NCBI GenBank assembly: GCA_005191415.1 | Contig: SUPS01000010.1 | Coordinates: forward strand, 1 to 33,060 | Direction of reading: 5' to 3' | DNA: 33,060 nt | Origin: Candidatus Helarchaeota ASGARD archaeon Hel_GB_A | GTDB taxonomy: Archaea > Asgardarchaeota > Lokiarchaeia > Helarchaeales > HEL-GB-A | In this document: positions 18,976 to 27,705 of the stretch, in pieces | Layout: every line of letters starts with the position of its first letter | Position numbering within the stretch: position 1 is the first letter of the stretch | Translations under genes and position numbers: made by a program | Notes under the pieces: generated by a model | Database searches by the model: none | What the model was told of the DNA's origin: nothing | Seen by the model: the letters and a program-made list of their open reading frames with translations, nothing else

Positions 18976-19428
18976 TTATTGTAAAAGGGGATTGGGGAAT
19001 GTAGCTTGGATGCTTTTTTTAGCTAAAAATGTAAAAATGATGATGTTTAATCCTAAGAAGAGGGAAATTATAACCAAATTAAATGAAGAGCTATATGCAA
19101 TAATGTATGGTAAAATGGTACTCAAGAAAAAATTAATTATATTGTAGGTGTGTGTTTTTGTTTTAGCCCATAAATCCTTCACATCATCAATTGGTAGGTT
19201 ATATCGTATTTTCATCATTTGATAGAATGAATTGAGTATAAAACCTAAAGACAACATGCAAATCATTATCATTATTAAAAAGAGAAATATTAATAGCACA
19301 ACAAAATCCTTAACATATCCTTCAATTGAGATAGAAAATATACTAATGTAAGTTATCGTAGACCAGCTAAGATTATATAAAATAAAGATTTTATTGTATT
19401 TCTTAAATTTTTTATTCACTTCTTCCAT
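18976..19428 (-). CDS. Hypothetical integral membrane protein
   Basis: 150 aa, about four hydrophobic segments. Confidence 0.5.
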   Translation of the reverse strand: MEEVNKKFKKYNKIFILYNLSWSTITYISIFSISIEGYVKDFVVLLIFLFLIMIMICMLSLGFILNSFYQMMKIRYNLPIDDVKDLWAKTKTHTYNIINFFLSTILPYIIAYSSSFNLVIISLFLGLNIIIFTFLAKKSIQATFPNPLLQ

Positions 19429-19479
19429 ATTATTAACCCATATACTGGAGACCTAATCCTATGGCATCATTTCATAAAG

Positions 19480-21156
19480 TTACATTAAAATTCCAAAGAA
19501 ATTCATAATCCCCTCGTAAGGGGAAAGTGTCACAATTATGAAGCTGAGTATTATTGCATGAAATAGAGCAGTTGGTATGGGGGAACTGGTGAGTTTTTCC
19601 ATATAAATACCGAAATAGTTAAAGAAGAGAAAAATTGGGATAATTAAAATTAGAATCATGGTAGCAAAATAGTTGTTTATCAGAATACAGGGTATAATAA
19701 TTATTACTACGAACCAAGAGTCAATAAGAAGCGTATTAATGAATGATATGGTAAGGTATTTGATGGTTGGGTTCGCGGTAAATTTCTCTTCTAAATAAGG
19801 AGTTGAAAATTTTTGAATAAAAATTGAGAAGAACCAAAAAACAAAGAAAGATAGAAAACAAATCAAGATAAGATATGGAATTCGTTGAATAGAGGGAATC
19901 ATTCCCAAATAATTCAATCCAATCGTGAAATAGTAACACACAAAGAAAAGGGCACTGAGAATACCTGCATACACCCAAATTTTAGGTTTTTGGAAAAGAG
20001 TTTCTTTTAGGATCCTTTTAATAGAACCATTCCACCTTTTAGCTAGCCGCCAACAGAAAACAAGGAGACTGATTCCAAGGCAACCTACGAGAGCCGAGAG
20101 GGCGGTCGTTACAGGTAACGGAATAAGGAGTAATGCAGGAATAAAAATCAGCATGGTTGGTAGAAGAAGGAACGTTAGAAGGTAATATTTTCCAATGAAA
20201 GAAATAAGCGATTGCGCCCTCATCGCATCCTGATTAAATATATCAGCTGATGTACCCTCTGTATTTTTCTTCAAATCTAGCTTATCAGCGAGGATTTTAG
20301 CAATAGTAAAGACCAGGCCTACCATTCCGATGAATCCAGCCCATGCAAAGAAGTTGCGTAGGTAAAATGCATTGGGGGTAGTTGGCAATGGTTTCCCGAA
20401 ACTTAAAGTAATCCAATCTACAGAAATTCTAACTACTTCTTCACTCCATGGTGTAGTAAGGTGTTCCACCCATGGAACAACATATAACATCCGCGCAGTC
20501 CCATTTTCTATATTGCCATAGAGTGTATTAAGTTCTACATCATCCACACTTGGAACCTCCGTGAGATTGACCATAGCAATTTTTGCATCATTTAGAGAGA
20601 TTGCTTCCTCTAATTTCCCAATTACCATGAGGACATTGCGCGGAGTTGTTGTATTAGAGATATCACCAGAAGCTAAGGTACCAACACCTACCCACGCTTT
20701 GATATTGGTCTTATTGACTGCGTAAGGATACGTTGCAAAACCACCCATTGAATAACCTAATAGTGCCAGTGCAGACATATTAGCTAATGGCTGTAAGGTA
20801 GGAATTTTTGCAATAACCGCCTCTAAATCTGCAGTTAAATTCGATAAATACCCTGTACTTTGGCCATGTCCAGACCAATCCAAACTAGCTACAATAAAAC
20901 CACGATGTGCAAGCTCAATTGCGAAATTAGTCATCATTTCCTTGTTTACAATAATTCCGTGTCCCATGACTACAACAGGCGTGGGTTGGCTTAGCTCTTT
21001 TGGCTGGTATAAATTGAATGAAATCTTCTGGTCTGAGTAAGCTTCATATGTGGAGCGTACGACATCGGAAGGATAAAAATTTAAAACAAATATGCTTGTA
21101 ATAGTTAATGCGAAAAAAATACTGAGTAGTAGATATTGGGCTTTCTTTGAGATCAT
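19480..21156 (-). CDS. Membrane-bound alpha/beta hydrolase with C-terminal multi-TM region
   Basis: N-terminal TM; 'PTPVVVMGHGIIVNKEMMTNFAIELAHRGFIVASLDWSGHGQSTG'; elbow 'LLGYSMGGFA'; then several TM helices. Confidence 0.8.
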   Translation of the reverse strand: MISKKAQYLLLSIFFALTITSIFVLNFYPSDVVRSTYEAYSDQKISFNLYQPKELSQPTPVVVMGHGIIVNKEMMTNFAIELAHRGFIVASLDWSGHGQSTGYLSNLTADLEAVIAKIPTLQPLANMSALALLGYSMGGFATYPYAVNKTNIKAWVGVGTLASGDISNTTTPRNVLMVIGKLEEAISLNDAKIAMVNLTEVPSVDDVELNTLYGNIENGTARMLYVVPWVEHLTTPWSEEVVRISVDWITLSFGKPLPTTPNAFYLRNFFAWAGFIGMVGLVFTIAKILADKLDLKKNTEGTSADIFNQDAMRAQSLISFIGKYYLLTFLLLPTMLIFIPALLLIPLPVTTALSALVGCLGISLLVFCWRLAKRWNGSIKRILKETLFQKPKIWVYAGILSALFFVCYYFTIGLNYLGMIPSIQRIPYLILICFLSFFVFWFFSIFIQKFSTPYLEEKFTANPTIKYLTISFINTLLIDSWFVVIIIIPCILINNYFATMILILIIPIFLFFNYFGIYMEKLTSSPIPTALFHAIILSFIIVTLSPYEGIMNFFGILM

Positions 21157-21204
21157 TGTTAAGCCGATTTATGTAGTGTATTCATATTTAAAACTTTTTC
21201 AAAG

Positions 21205-21244
21205 GCTACCTTGCGAATCTTTATGCTACCTCGCAAAATTTTAT
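21205..21244. repeat. 20-bp imperfect tandem direct repeat upstream of the 19480-21156 gene
   Basis: gctaccttgcgaatctttat / gctacctcgcaaaattttat, 16 of 20 positions identical. Confidence 0.7.
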
Positions 21245-21964
21245 GCGGAACAATGCGCCAAGGCTAAGAGGCACGAGCATTAAACCAGCGACTTCAAAAA
21301 AAGCCGTATGACAAACGAGTAGTATGGTAATGAGCCATGGACTTATGGCATCAGTAATTTGATATCCCCTAAATCCACACAAGAGGGCGATTATTATGTA
21401 CAAAAATCCCCAAACCACTAAATACATAAAATAATGAAGGATATAATTCCAATTTCTAAGGCGGTACCAAAGGATAAAAAAACATAAGGCGGTTATACCA
21501 ATAGAAAAGAATACAGAAGCGAGAAAAAGAGGGCGTTCACTTATAATCGGCTGGATAATCCAAGATATACCTAAATTAGAGAAAATTACATTCAAAAGTG
21601 GAAATGAACCAAGTGAAACTGATACGATTATTAAATAAATTAAAGAAAATGAATATCTTTCATTAATAACGCGTTTAGCAAATACATAAGCCATTGTTGT
21701 GGTAGCGTTAATCTCAAAGAGTCCCATTATGATGGATAAAAAAGGACTATAACCGAGTCCTTCGATATAGAGATTCCTTTGGCCTGTTAATCCCATTGTC
21801 AATTCAAAACCAATCCCCACAATAAGCCCAAGTAGAAAAATTTGGACTAATTTTCGATCTGTTCTCTTTAAATAAACATAAATCGCAACTACGCCGAAAA
21901 GAATCACTCCAATAAGATAATAAAGATAGCTAATGGTTCTAAGAACTATAATTTCCATAATCAC
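21221..21964 (-). CDS. Hypothetical multi-pass membrane protein
   Basis: 247 aa, multiple hydrophobic segments. Confidence 0.6.
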   Translation of the reverse strand: MIMEIIVLRTISYLYYLIGVILFGVVAIYVYLKRTDRKLVQIFLLGLIVGIGFELTMGLTGQRNLYIEGLGYSPFLSIIMGLFEINATTTMAYVFAKRVINERYSFSLIYLIIVSVSLGSFPLLNVIFSNLGISWIIQPIISERPLFLASVFFSIGITALCFFILWYRLRNWNYILHYFMYLVVWGFLYIIIALLCGFRGYQITDAISPWLITILLVCHTAFFEVAGLMLVPLSLGALFRIKFCEVA

Positions 21965-21986
21965 CTCACCATACCAAAAACGGGTC

Positions 21987-22499
21987 TCATAGGTTTTCTA
22001 TAATAGCTATAAGTTTATTATATAATTCGATACTACATCTCCAACCGGCGCTAATCATCTCTTGAATTGCTTGTTTAGCCCGATCTTTCGTTATTATTTT
22101 TTCATTTACAGCTTGTATTAAGAGATACGGTGTTCCTGTATGAGAAATTACATATATTTTGGCGACTTTTCTTGCAATATCATCATCAAGAATTGCTATA
22201 CCATTGTAATCTTTAGTTACTGTTAGAACCTCTGCATCAGTAATATGAAGTCCCCTAGTTTTTAAAAGCATTATTAAAAATTGTTGATTTTTAGGAGATA
22301 TCACTGTAAATATGTTATTTTCAAATAACTTTTCTAAAATGAAAGCATCTGGGACACCTTTATCCTTTCCTTTATCCACAACTTCTTTTTTGACTAGTGG
22401 TGTGGTATATTTTTCTCCTTCTAAGGTTTCAAGAATTTTACTTAATCCAATTTTGGTTATATAAATCAAAGGTGTTGAGTTAAATATCAAAGGTTTCAT
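21987..22499 (-). CDS. PIN-like toxin (DUF3368-type)
   Basis: 'PLIFNSTPLIYITKIGLSKILE', 'LHITDAEVLTVTKDYNGIAILDDDIARKVAK', 'HTGTPYLLIQAVNEKIIT'; directly downstream of a UPF0175-like gene. Confidence 0.82.
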   Translation of the reverse strand: MKPLIFNSTPLIYITKIGLSKILETLEGEKYTTPLVKKEVVDKGKDKGVPDAFILEKLFENNIFTVISPKNQQFLIMLLKTRGLHITDAEVLTVTKDYNGIAILDDDIARKVAKIYVISHTGTPYLLIQAVNEKIITKDRAKQAIQEMISAGWRCSIELYNKLIAIIENL

Positions 22500-22518
22500 T
22501 CAAATGTAGTCCTAAAAC

Positions 22519-22833
22519 CTATAATAATTCGTCGATCATATCATCGGAGTCATATTTTATCCACTCAATCTTGTATTGTTTCACCAAATCAACAAATTCC
22601 CAAAGTGGGAGTCCTGCAATTTCCGCAGCTTTATTAAATGTAACTTTTCCCTCCCTTAATAATTCTAGCGCCGTCTTTTTTTTCCATTCTAGAAGTCCTA
22701 TTTCTAGGAGAGTTCTTACAACAGTAGCTTTATCAGTTTTCTCATATTCCATAATTTTAAGAATTTCTTTTTCAACTTTTTCTGATATTCTAACAGCTAA
22801 AGGTCTTAAAGACATTACAAACACCGTATACAA
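22519..22833 (-). CDS. UPF0175-family antitoxin
   Basis: 'RISEKVEKEILKIMEYEKTDKATVVRTLLEIGLLEWKKKTALELLREGKVTFNKAAEIAGLPLWEFVDLVKQYKI'; likely start is ATG at 22815 (MSLRPL). Confidence 0.82.
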   Translation of the reverse strand: MYTVFVMSLRPLAVRISEKVEKEILKIMEYEKTDKATVVRTLLEIGLLEWKKKTALELLREGKVTFNKAAEIAGLPLWEFVDLVKQYKIEWIKYDSDDMIDELL

Positions 22834-22851
22834 ATAATATCATTTGCATAC
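22826..22851. promoter_or_regulatory. Palindromic operator candidate upstream of the UPF0175/PIN pair
   Basis: gtatacaaat-aatatc-atttgcatac: 10-bp arms, one mismatch, 6-bp spacer. Confidence 0.6.
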
Positions 22852-22948
22852 ATAAAGTTAATGGAAATTCTTTTGAGAATTTCCTAAATGAAATTGATTG
22901 AAAAAATTAAATAAGGAATTTTTTTAATCAATTTCTTAACTTTGATCG

Positions 22949-24328
22949 ATGGATTTGATGGGTTTGAAAATTGTCTTGACGGTCGGATGTTTCGACTTAT
23001 TTCATGAGGGACATAAGAATCTATTTCGATATATGGCGAATTATGGAGATGAAATAATTGTAGGATTGCACGATCAATCGAGTACACTGGTTAATAAAGG
23101 AATCCATCTACTTGATCCTCTTGCAGTTCGACGTAAACATGTTTTGAGTCAACCAAAGGTTAAGCGGACATTCGTAATAAGACAACCCGATCCGAGTGAT
23201 GATTTAAGAAGAATTATAAAAGAATTACGAGCTAAGGGGCATAAACTTATCTATATACGAGGAAATGATTGGGTGGATTTTCCCGGTCGTGATCTCCTCG
23301 AACAGGAGGGGATTCCTATTTTATTAATGAATTATACAGAGGGGATCTCAAGTACTCAATTACGGAACCAAGTTCTTGAACTGGTTCAAAAGGTTTATGA
23401 GGCACTTATTGATGATACCATCTCAGATGAGGAGATTATTCCGCTTTTAGAAGAGGCACTCTTTATGCCTTCTGATGCGGTCATGCGAGAGGTCTATAAA
23501 AAACTTTACGATGGAAAATATCACCGAGTGTTTGGTGAGCGATTTCTTCGGCTTTCTAGGATAATTGGGAAAATGTGGGATCGCCCAGAAAGTAAAAAAC
23601 TGATTCCGCGTTTTATTGAAAGAATGGATGTAAATATTGCTGAATTAGAGAAGAAACCTTCAGAATTTCCTTCATTAAATGCGTTCTTTGCTAGATCAAT
23701 TGATCTTAGCAAACGTCCCTTTGAAAAGGGTGGTCCGAATCCTTTGAATATATATTCACCATCTGATGGACTTGTTCTTGTATATAGTAATGTAAAACAG
23801 GCGAAAGATCGTTTTATTAAGGGGAAAAATTTCTCACTTTCAAGATTGCTTGATAATAATGACGAATTTAGTTCCATTGTTAAAGATGGAGCAATGGTTA
23901 TCATTCGGCTTCAACCAAAAGATGTGCATCGGATGTTTGCGCCACTTTCAGGCGTAGTGGGAGTGTTTCAATGGGCAGGGACCCGGTTGCATACTGTGAA
24001 ATCGACAATTGTAGCGCGCCCTGATGTAGATGTCTTTACGGAGAATATTAGAGTCATAATACCCTTCCACGATACTCCAGTGGGGTCATTTTTGCTCATC
24101 GCCATTGGAGCGCCACTTATCGGATCGATTGTATTACATCCGAAGCCTGGTGAGAAAGTAGAACTCGGTCAAGAAATTGGCTATTTCCAATATGGGGGCT
24201 CAACAATTGTTTTGTTATTTCCACCAAAGCCACCCATCGAGTGGAGATTTCCTATTGATAAAGATTATGAGGCAGAAGCGCCCATCTGGATTCATCAAAC
24301 TTTAGGACGAATTATAAAACAGAATTAA
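22949..24328 (+). CDS. Fusion: N-terminal cytidylyltransferase-like domain + phosphatidylserine decarboxylase-like domain
   Basis: NTase: 'VGCFDLFHEGHKNLF' (HxGH) and 'GISSTQLR'; PSD: 'PSLNAFFARSID', 'YSPSDGLVLV', 'FSLSRLL', 'VIIRLQPKDVHRMFAPLSGVV', C-terminal 'YGGSTIVLLF' (pyruvoyl-forming GST-type site). Confidence 0.88.
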   Translation: MDLMGLKIVLTVGCFDLFHEGHKNLFRYMANYGDEIIVGLHDQSSTLVNKGIHLLDPLAVRRKHVLSQPKVKRTFVIRQPDPSDDLRRIIKELRAKGHKLIYIRGNDWVDFPGRDLLEQEGIPILLMNYTEGISSTQLRNQVLELVQKVYEALIDDTISDEEIIPLLEEALFMPSDAVMREVYKKLYDGKYHRVFGERFLRLSRIIGKMWDRPESKKLIPRFIERMDVNIAELEKKPSEFPSLNAFFARSIDLSKRPFEKGGPNPLNIYSPSDGLVLVYSNVKQAKDRFIKGKNFSLSRLLDNNDEFSSIVKDGAMVIIRLQPKDVHRMFAPLSGVVGVFQWAGTRLHTVKSTIVARPDVDVFTENIRVIIPFHDTPVGSFLLIAIGAPLIGSIVLHPKPGEKVELGQEIGYFQYGGSTIVLLFPPKPPIEWRFPIDKDYEAEAPIWIHQTLGRIIKQN

Positions 24329-24364
24329 AATAATCACAACTAAAATCTATTCAAGGCTTTACAT

Positions 24365-25132
24365 ATGAATAATAATTTTTCGAGTAGCTCGGCAACGAAT
24401 GAAGGAAGAACCCTAAAAAGCAATTTTCGCTATATTCTACCAACCATAGTGACTTTGATGAATGCCATTGGCGGTCTCTTGGCGATTTATGCAGTATTCA
24501 ACGGTTATTATATGGAGGGAGTACTTTGGATTTTCTTTGGTTTTTTTGCCGACACTTTTGATGGTCCCATTGCACGTCATCTCAATGCAACAAGCAAGTT
24601 CGGAGCAGAGCTAGATAGCTTATGCGATGTGATAACCTTCGGAATTGCGCCTTTCGTGGTACTCTTTGCAATGAATAGAATTTCCATTTTCATTAGTTTC
24701 ATATATATTCTTTGCGCACTTCTTCGTCTTGCCCGCTTTGGGTCCGTTCAGAGCCCACCAAGACGGCATTTAGGGTTAGCCAGTCCGATGGCGGCGATTT
24801 GGGTTGTATCTTCTATTGGCTTAAGTCCATTCTTCTCTCCACAAATTGCAGATATCATTCTGAGTATCATTGTTTTTACGGCATCAATTCTAATGATTTC
24901 TACACGCCATTATCACAAGATTCTTGCCGCGGCGAGCTTCAAACTTAGAATTATAGAATGGGTATTGTGGCTTTCAACTGGCGTGATTCTAATATTCTGG
25001 TGGCTCTTTGCTTATGATGACGTATTTATTTTCATCATTTGGCTCATTAGCATGGGTTATGCCCTATTTTTGGGAGCACCGTTTCTTAAATGGGATGATC
25101 GTGGTGCGAAGGCTTTTTTTCAAAAAGGATGA
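24365..25132 (+). CDS. pssA: CDP-alcohol phosphatidyltransferase, phosphatidyl/archaetidylserine synthase-like
   Basis: Exact CDP-OH-P signature DGPIARHLNATSKFGAELDSLCD (DGx2ARx8Gx3Dx3D) followed by 'VITFGIAPFVV'; multi-TM. Confidence 0.9.
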   Translation: MNNNFSSSSATNEGRTLKSNFRYILPTIVTLMNAIGGLLAIYAVFNGYYMEGVLWIFFGFFADTFDGPIARHLNATSKFGAELDSLCDVITFGIAPFVVLFAMNRISIFISFIYILCALLRLARFGSVQSPPRRHLGLASPMAAIWVVSSIGLSPFFSPQIADIILSIIVFTASILMISTRHYHKILAAASFKLRIIEWVLWLSTGVILIFWWLFAYDDVFIFIIWLISMGYALFLGAPFLKWDDRGAKAFFQKG

Positions 25133-25155
25133 TTAAGATCTATTGGTATTTGGAT

Positions 25156-25941
25156 TTATTTGTACTTTTCAATGAAGCCTTTTAGCGGTGTGAAATATTC
25201 TTGGGTGAATTGAAAGATATTATTATGTCCAGCACCTTCGATAGAGATTAATCGTTTATCGATCTCATCGGGGAGTGCATCAAAGAGAATTTTGGCATGT
25301 TTATACGGTACAATCCAGTCGTTTGTTCCATGAATTATTAGAACTGGTTTTTTGATTTTAGCCGCTTTTGTATCGTTCGACCACTGCTGCAGAGATTCAG
25401 GGAGAATTTGTGGAATTCTTATTTGGAAAAGGTCTGTAAGAATTTGTTGTATGCTTCCAATTCCACTTTCGAAAATAATTCCACGTACTCTTGGAGGGTT
25501 ATTTGAACCTATTTCTGCTGCGCAAGTACTTCCTAAGGATCTTCCTAAAATGAAGAGAGAATCATGAAGTTCCTGTTCATCCATCCATTTTGTAAAATGG
25601 TTATAGATAGGAAGTGCATCTTCAAATAAGCAACTGAATCGTGGGCGCCCAGTACTGAATCCATATCCGCGGTAATCTACTACGGCTAAATTTACGCCAC
25701 ATTTAAAAAACAAAGGCAAAAAATATTGGTAATCGGCTGCAATTTCTCCATTTCCATGGAAGAGCAGAATTGTTGGAAAGTTTTTGTCATTTAGATAGAA
25801 AAAACCACCTATCAGAATTTCATCATTTATTTGAAATTTTAGAATTTTAACATTTGGACCAATATTTTTAGGGATTGGATGTTTTCGCGGATAAAAAATG
25901 ATATTTGAGATATTAGGATCATCTAAAAACATTTTATGCAC
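25156..25941 (-). CDS. alpha/beta hydrolase (ABHD-like)
   Basis: 'PTILLFHGNGEIAADYQYF', 'VVDYRGYGFSTGRP', 'ILGRSLGSTCAAEIG', 'LIIHGTNDWIVPY', 'GAGHNNIF'. Confidence 0.9.
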   Translation of the reverse strand: MHKMFLDDPNISNIIFYPRKHPIPKNIGPNVKILKFQINDEILIGGFFYLNDKNFPTILLFHGNGEIAADYQYFLPLFFKCGVNLAVVDYRGYGFSTGRPRFSCLFEDALPIYNHFTKWMDEQELHDSLFILGRSLGSTCAAEIGSNNPPRVRGIIFESGIGSIQQILTDLFQIRIPQILPESLQQWSNDTKAAKIKKPVLIIHGTNDWIVPYKHAKILFDALPDEIDKRLISIEGAGHNNIFQFTQEYFTPLKGFIEKYK

Positions 25942-25956
25942 CTTATAAAAGTAAAT

Positions 25957-27603
25957 TTATTTGGTTTTATGTAAAATTATGGCAGTTACGGAGTGAGCGG
26001 GAAAGGTATATGTAAATTGAGTTGAAGCTTCAGTAAATTCCTTTTTTTGGATGCGAACTTCATCTTTTTTATCAAAGAAGTTATAAGCAGAATGATGGGG
26101 GCCGTTTAACTCGAATATTTGGGCAGTGGAATCTGGGTCGAAATTGGAAATTGAAATGGTCGTGGGAAGATCGTGAGCATGGTGACGATTGATTCCGATG
26201 ATGACGAGTTTATCTTTTGCTTCATTTATAGTGACGGAACAGCCGAGATAGGGAATTTCAGTTTCTGTAATGTTGCCATATTTTGGATTGAGATGCGTGT
26301 CACAAGTTACAGAATAAGAAACTAGAAAGCGTTCGGCATAAGTAGAGAAGAGTTGAAAGGCTAGGTAAATTGGATTATGATAAACATCAGTATCGCTTGT
26401 CACGATCATTGGAATTACATTAACAAGTTGGGCTTGCGTTGCTAATTTTACTGTATTTGCATGTCGATGGAGCATTTCAAAGACACTTGCGGCGAAAAGT
26501 CCATCTCGTAAGGTATAATAACCTTCATAATGTTGTCGGATATTCCACATCGCATTCCATTCATCAAAGGATATGGGAATTTGTTTATGTTTCATAACAT
26601 CGGCAATGGAAGTTTCAACCCATTGAATACGACGTTCCATTTCGAAAGCACCCGCAATGATATTATAAAAATGCTTCATGCTATTTGAGAGAGTGGCTGC
26701 CACTTTCCCTGGGATGTATACGTGATGTGATAAATAATCAATTTCATCTCCTGCGATTTTCAGCACAGTTTTATTCCATTCTGGGTAGTCAAAATCAGCA
26801 CCTACGGCGACTAATTTAATAGAAGGGTCGACTGCACGCATAGCTTTTGCGAATTCTAAAAATCGATACGCATATTGTTCCGCATTCATATGACCTGGTT
26901 CCCAATGTCCATAAATTTCATTACCAATTCCCCAAATCTTTACATTATACGGCTCTGGATGACCATTTTGAGCCCTGAGTGCGCCATATTCTGTGGAAGT
27001 ATCACCATTCATGTATTCAACCCATTGTGCGGCTTCCTCAGGGGTTCCTGTACCAAAATTGATATTGATAAATGGCTGTGCACCTACTTCTCGGAGAAAT
27101 AACATATATTCATCTGATCCAAAGTGATTATCATGCTCTGGACCTATTTTTGGACCATACCAGTGCCAATGATCATTTTTTTCTTTTTTACGGGATTCAC
27201 GGGGTCCAATCCCATTTTTGAAATGATATACATCGCTAAAACAGCCTCCAGGCCAGCGAATAATTGTAACTTTCAGATTTCGGACTTCTTGAAGGACATC
27301 CTCTCGTAATCCCCCATGAATCAAGGGGACGTTTTGATTATATTCGTCCCAAATCCCCCCATATATGCATCTCCCTACTACCTCAATAAACGACCCATAG
27401 ATGAGGGGGTCAATTTCAGCTTCAATTTTTGCGGCATTAATAGTGATTTTAGAGGGCGAGGGAATAGGTCCCGTAGGTTCTTTAAGATCTGGGATTTCTT
27501 TATTCACTTTAAATAAACCAAGGGGTTCCATAAGCAGACGATACATTAAAATTCCAAAATCAAGAAATTTTGTGAATTTTTGCCAATTAACCACAACAAA
27601 CAC
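25957..27603 (-). CDS. GH51 alpha-L-arabinofuranosidase-like
   Basis: 'IIRWPGGCFSDVYHFKNGIGPRESR', 'VKIWGIGNEIYG' (acid/base), 'ISFDEWNAMW' (nucleophile). Confidence 0.9.
   Translation of the reverse strand: MFVVVNWQKFTKFLDFGILMYRLLMEPLGLFKVNKEIPDLKEPTGPIPSPSKITINAAKIEAEIDPLIYGSFIEVVGRCIYGGIWDEYNQNVPLIHGGLREDVLQEVRNLKVTIIRWPGGCFSDVYHFKNGIGPRESRKKEKNDHWHWYGPKIGPEHDNHFGSDEYMLFLREVGAQPFININFGTGTPEEAAQWVEYMNGDTSTEYGALRAQNGHPEPYNVKIWGIGNEIYGHWEPGHMNAEQYAYRFLEFAKAMRAVDPSIKLVAVGADFDYPEWNKTVLKIAGDEIDYLSHHVYIPGKVAATLSNSMKHFYNIIAGAFEMERRIQWVETSIADVMKHKQIPISFDEWNAMWNIRQHYEGYYTLRDGLFAASVFEMLHRHANTVKLATQAQLVNVIPMIVTSDTDVYHNPIYLAFQLFSTYAERFLVSYSVTCDTHLNPKYGNITETEIPYLGCSVTINEAKDKLVIIGINRHHAHDLPTTISISNFDPDSTAQIFELNGPHHSAYNFFDKKDEVRIQKKEFTEASTQFTYTFPAHSVTAIILHKTK
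26138..26265 (-). repeat. Near-identical block shared with 27887-28014 in the neighbouring paralogue
   Basis: 128 bp with about 3 mismatches; both encode ETEIPYLGCSVTINEAKDKLVIIGINRHHAHDLPTTISISNF. Confidence 0.9.
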
Positions 27604-27705
27604 CTGTTAAATTTTTAAGATTCTTAATTAGAAGGTTCGATATGCTACGCATTTAATCTATAAATTGTTTCTTATGGAAGGATAAAAAAATATCTAAAAA
27701 GGCTA

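Noticed and set aside
19480-22833. Membrane proteins plus PIN-like/UPF0175 pair as a defence island
   Set aside because: Only the toxin-antitoxin pair is recognisable; neighbouring membrane proteins have no defence-associated domains.
24712-24948. Out-of-frame + ORF inside the PssA-like gene
   Set aside because: Overlaps a CDS with an exact CDP-OH-P signature; no independent support.
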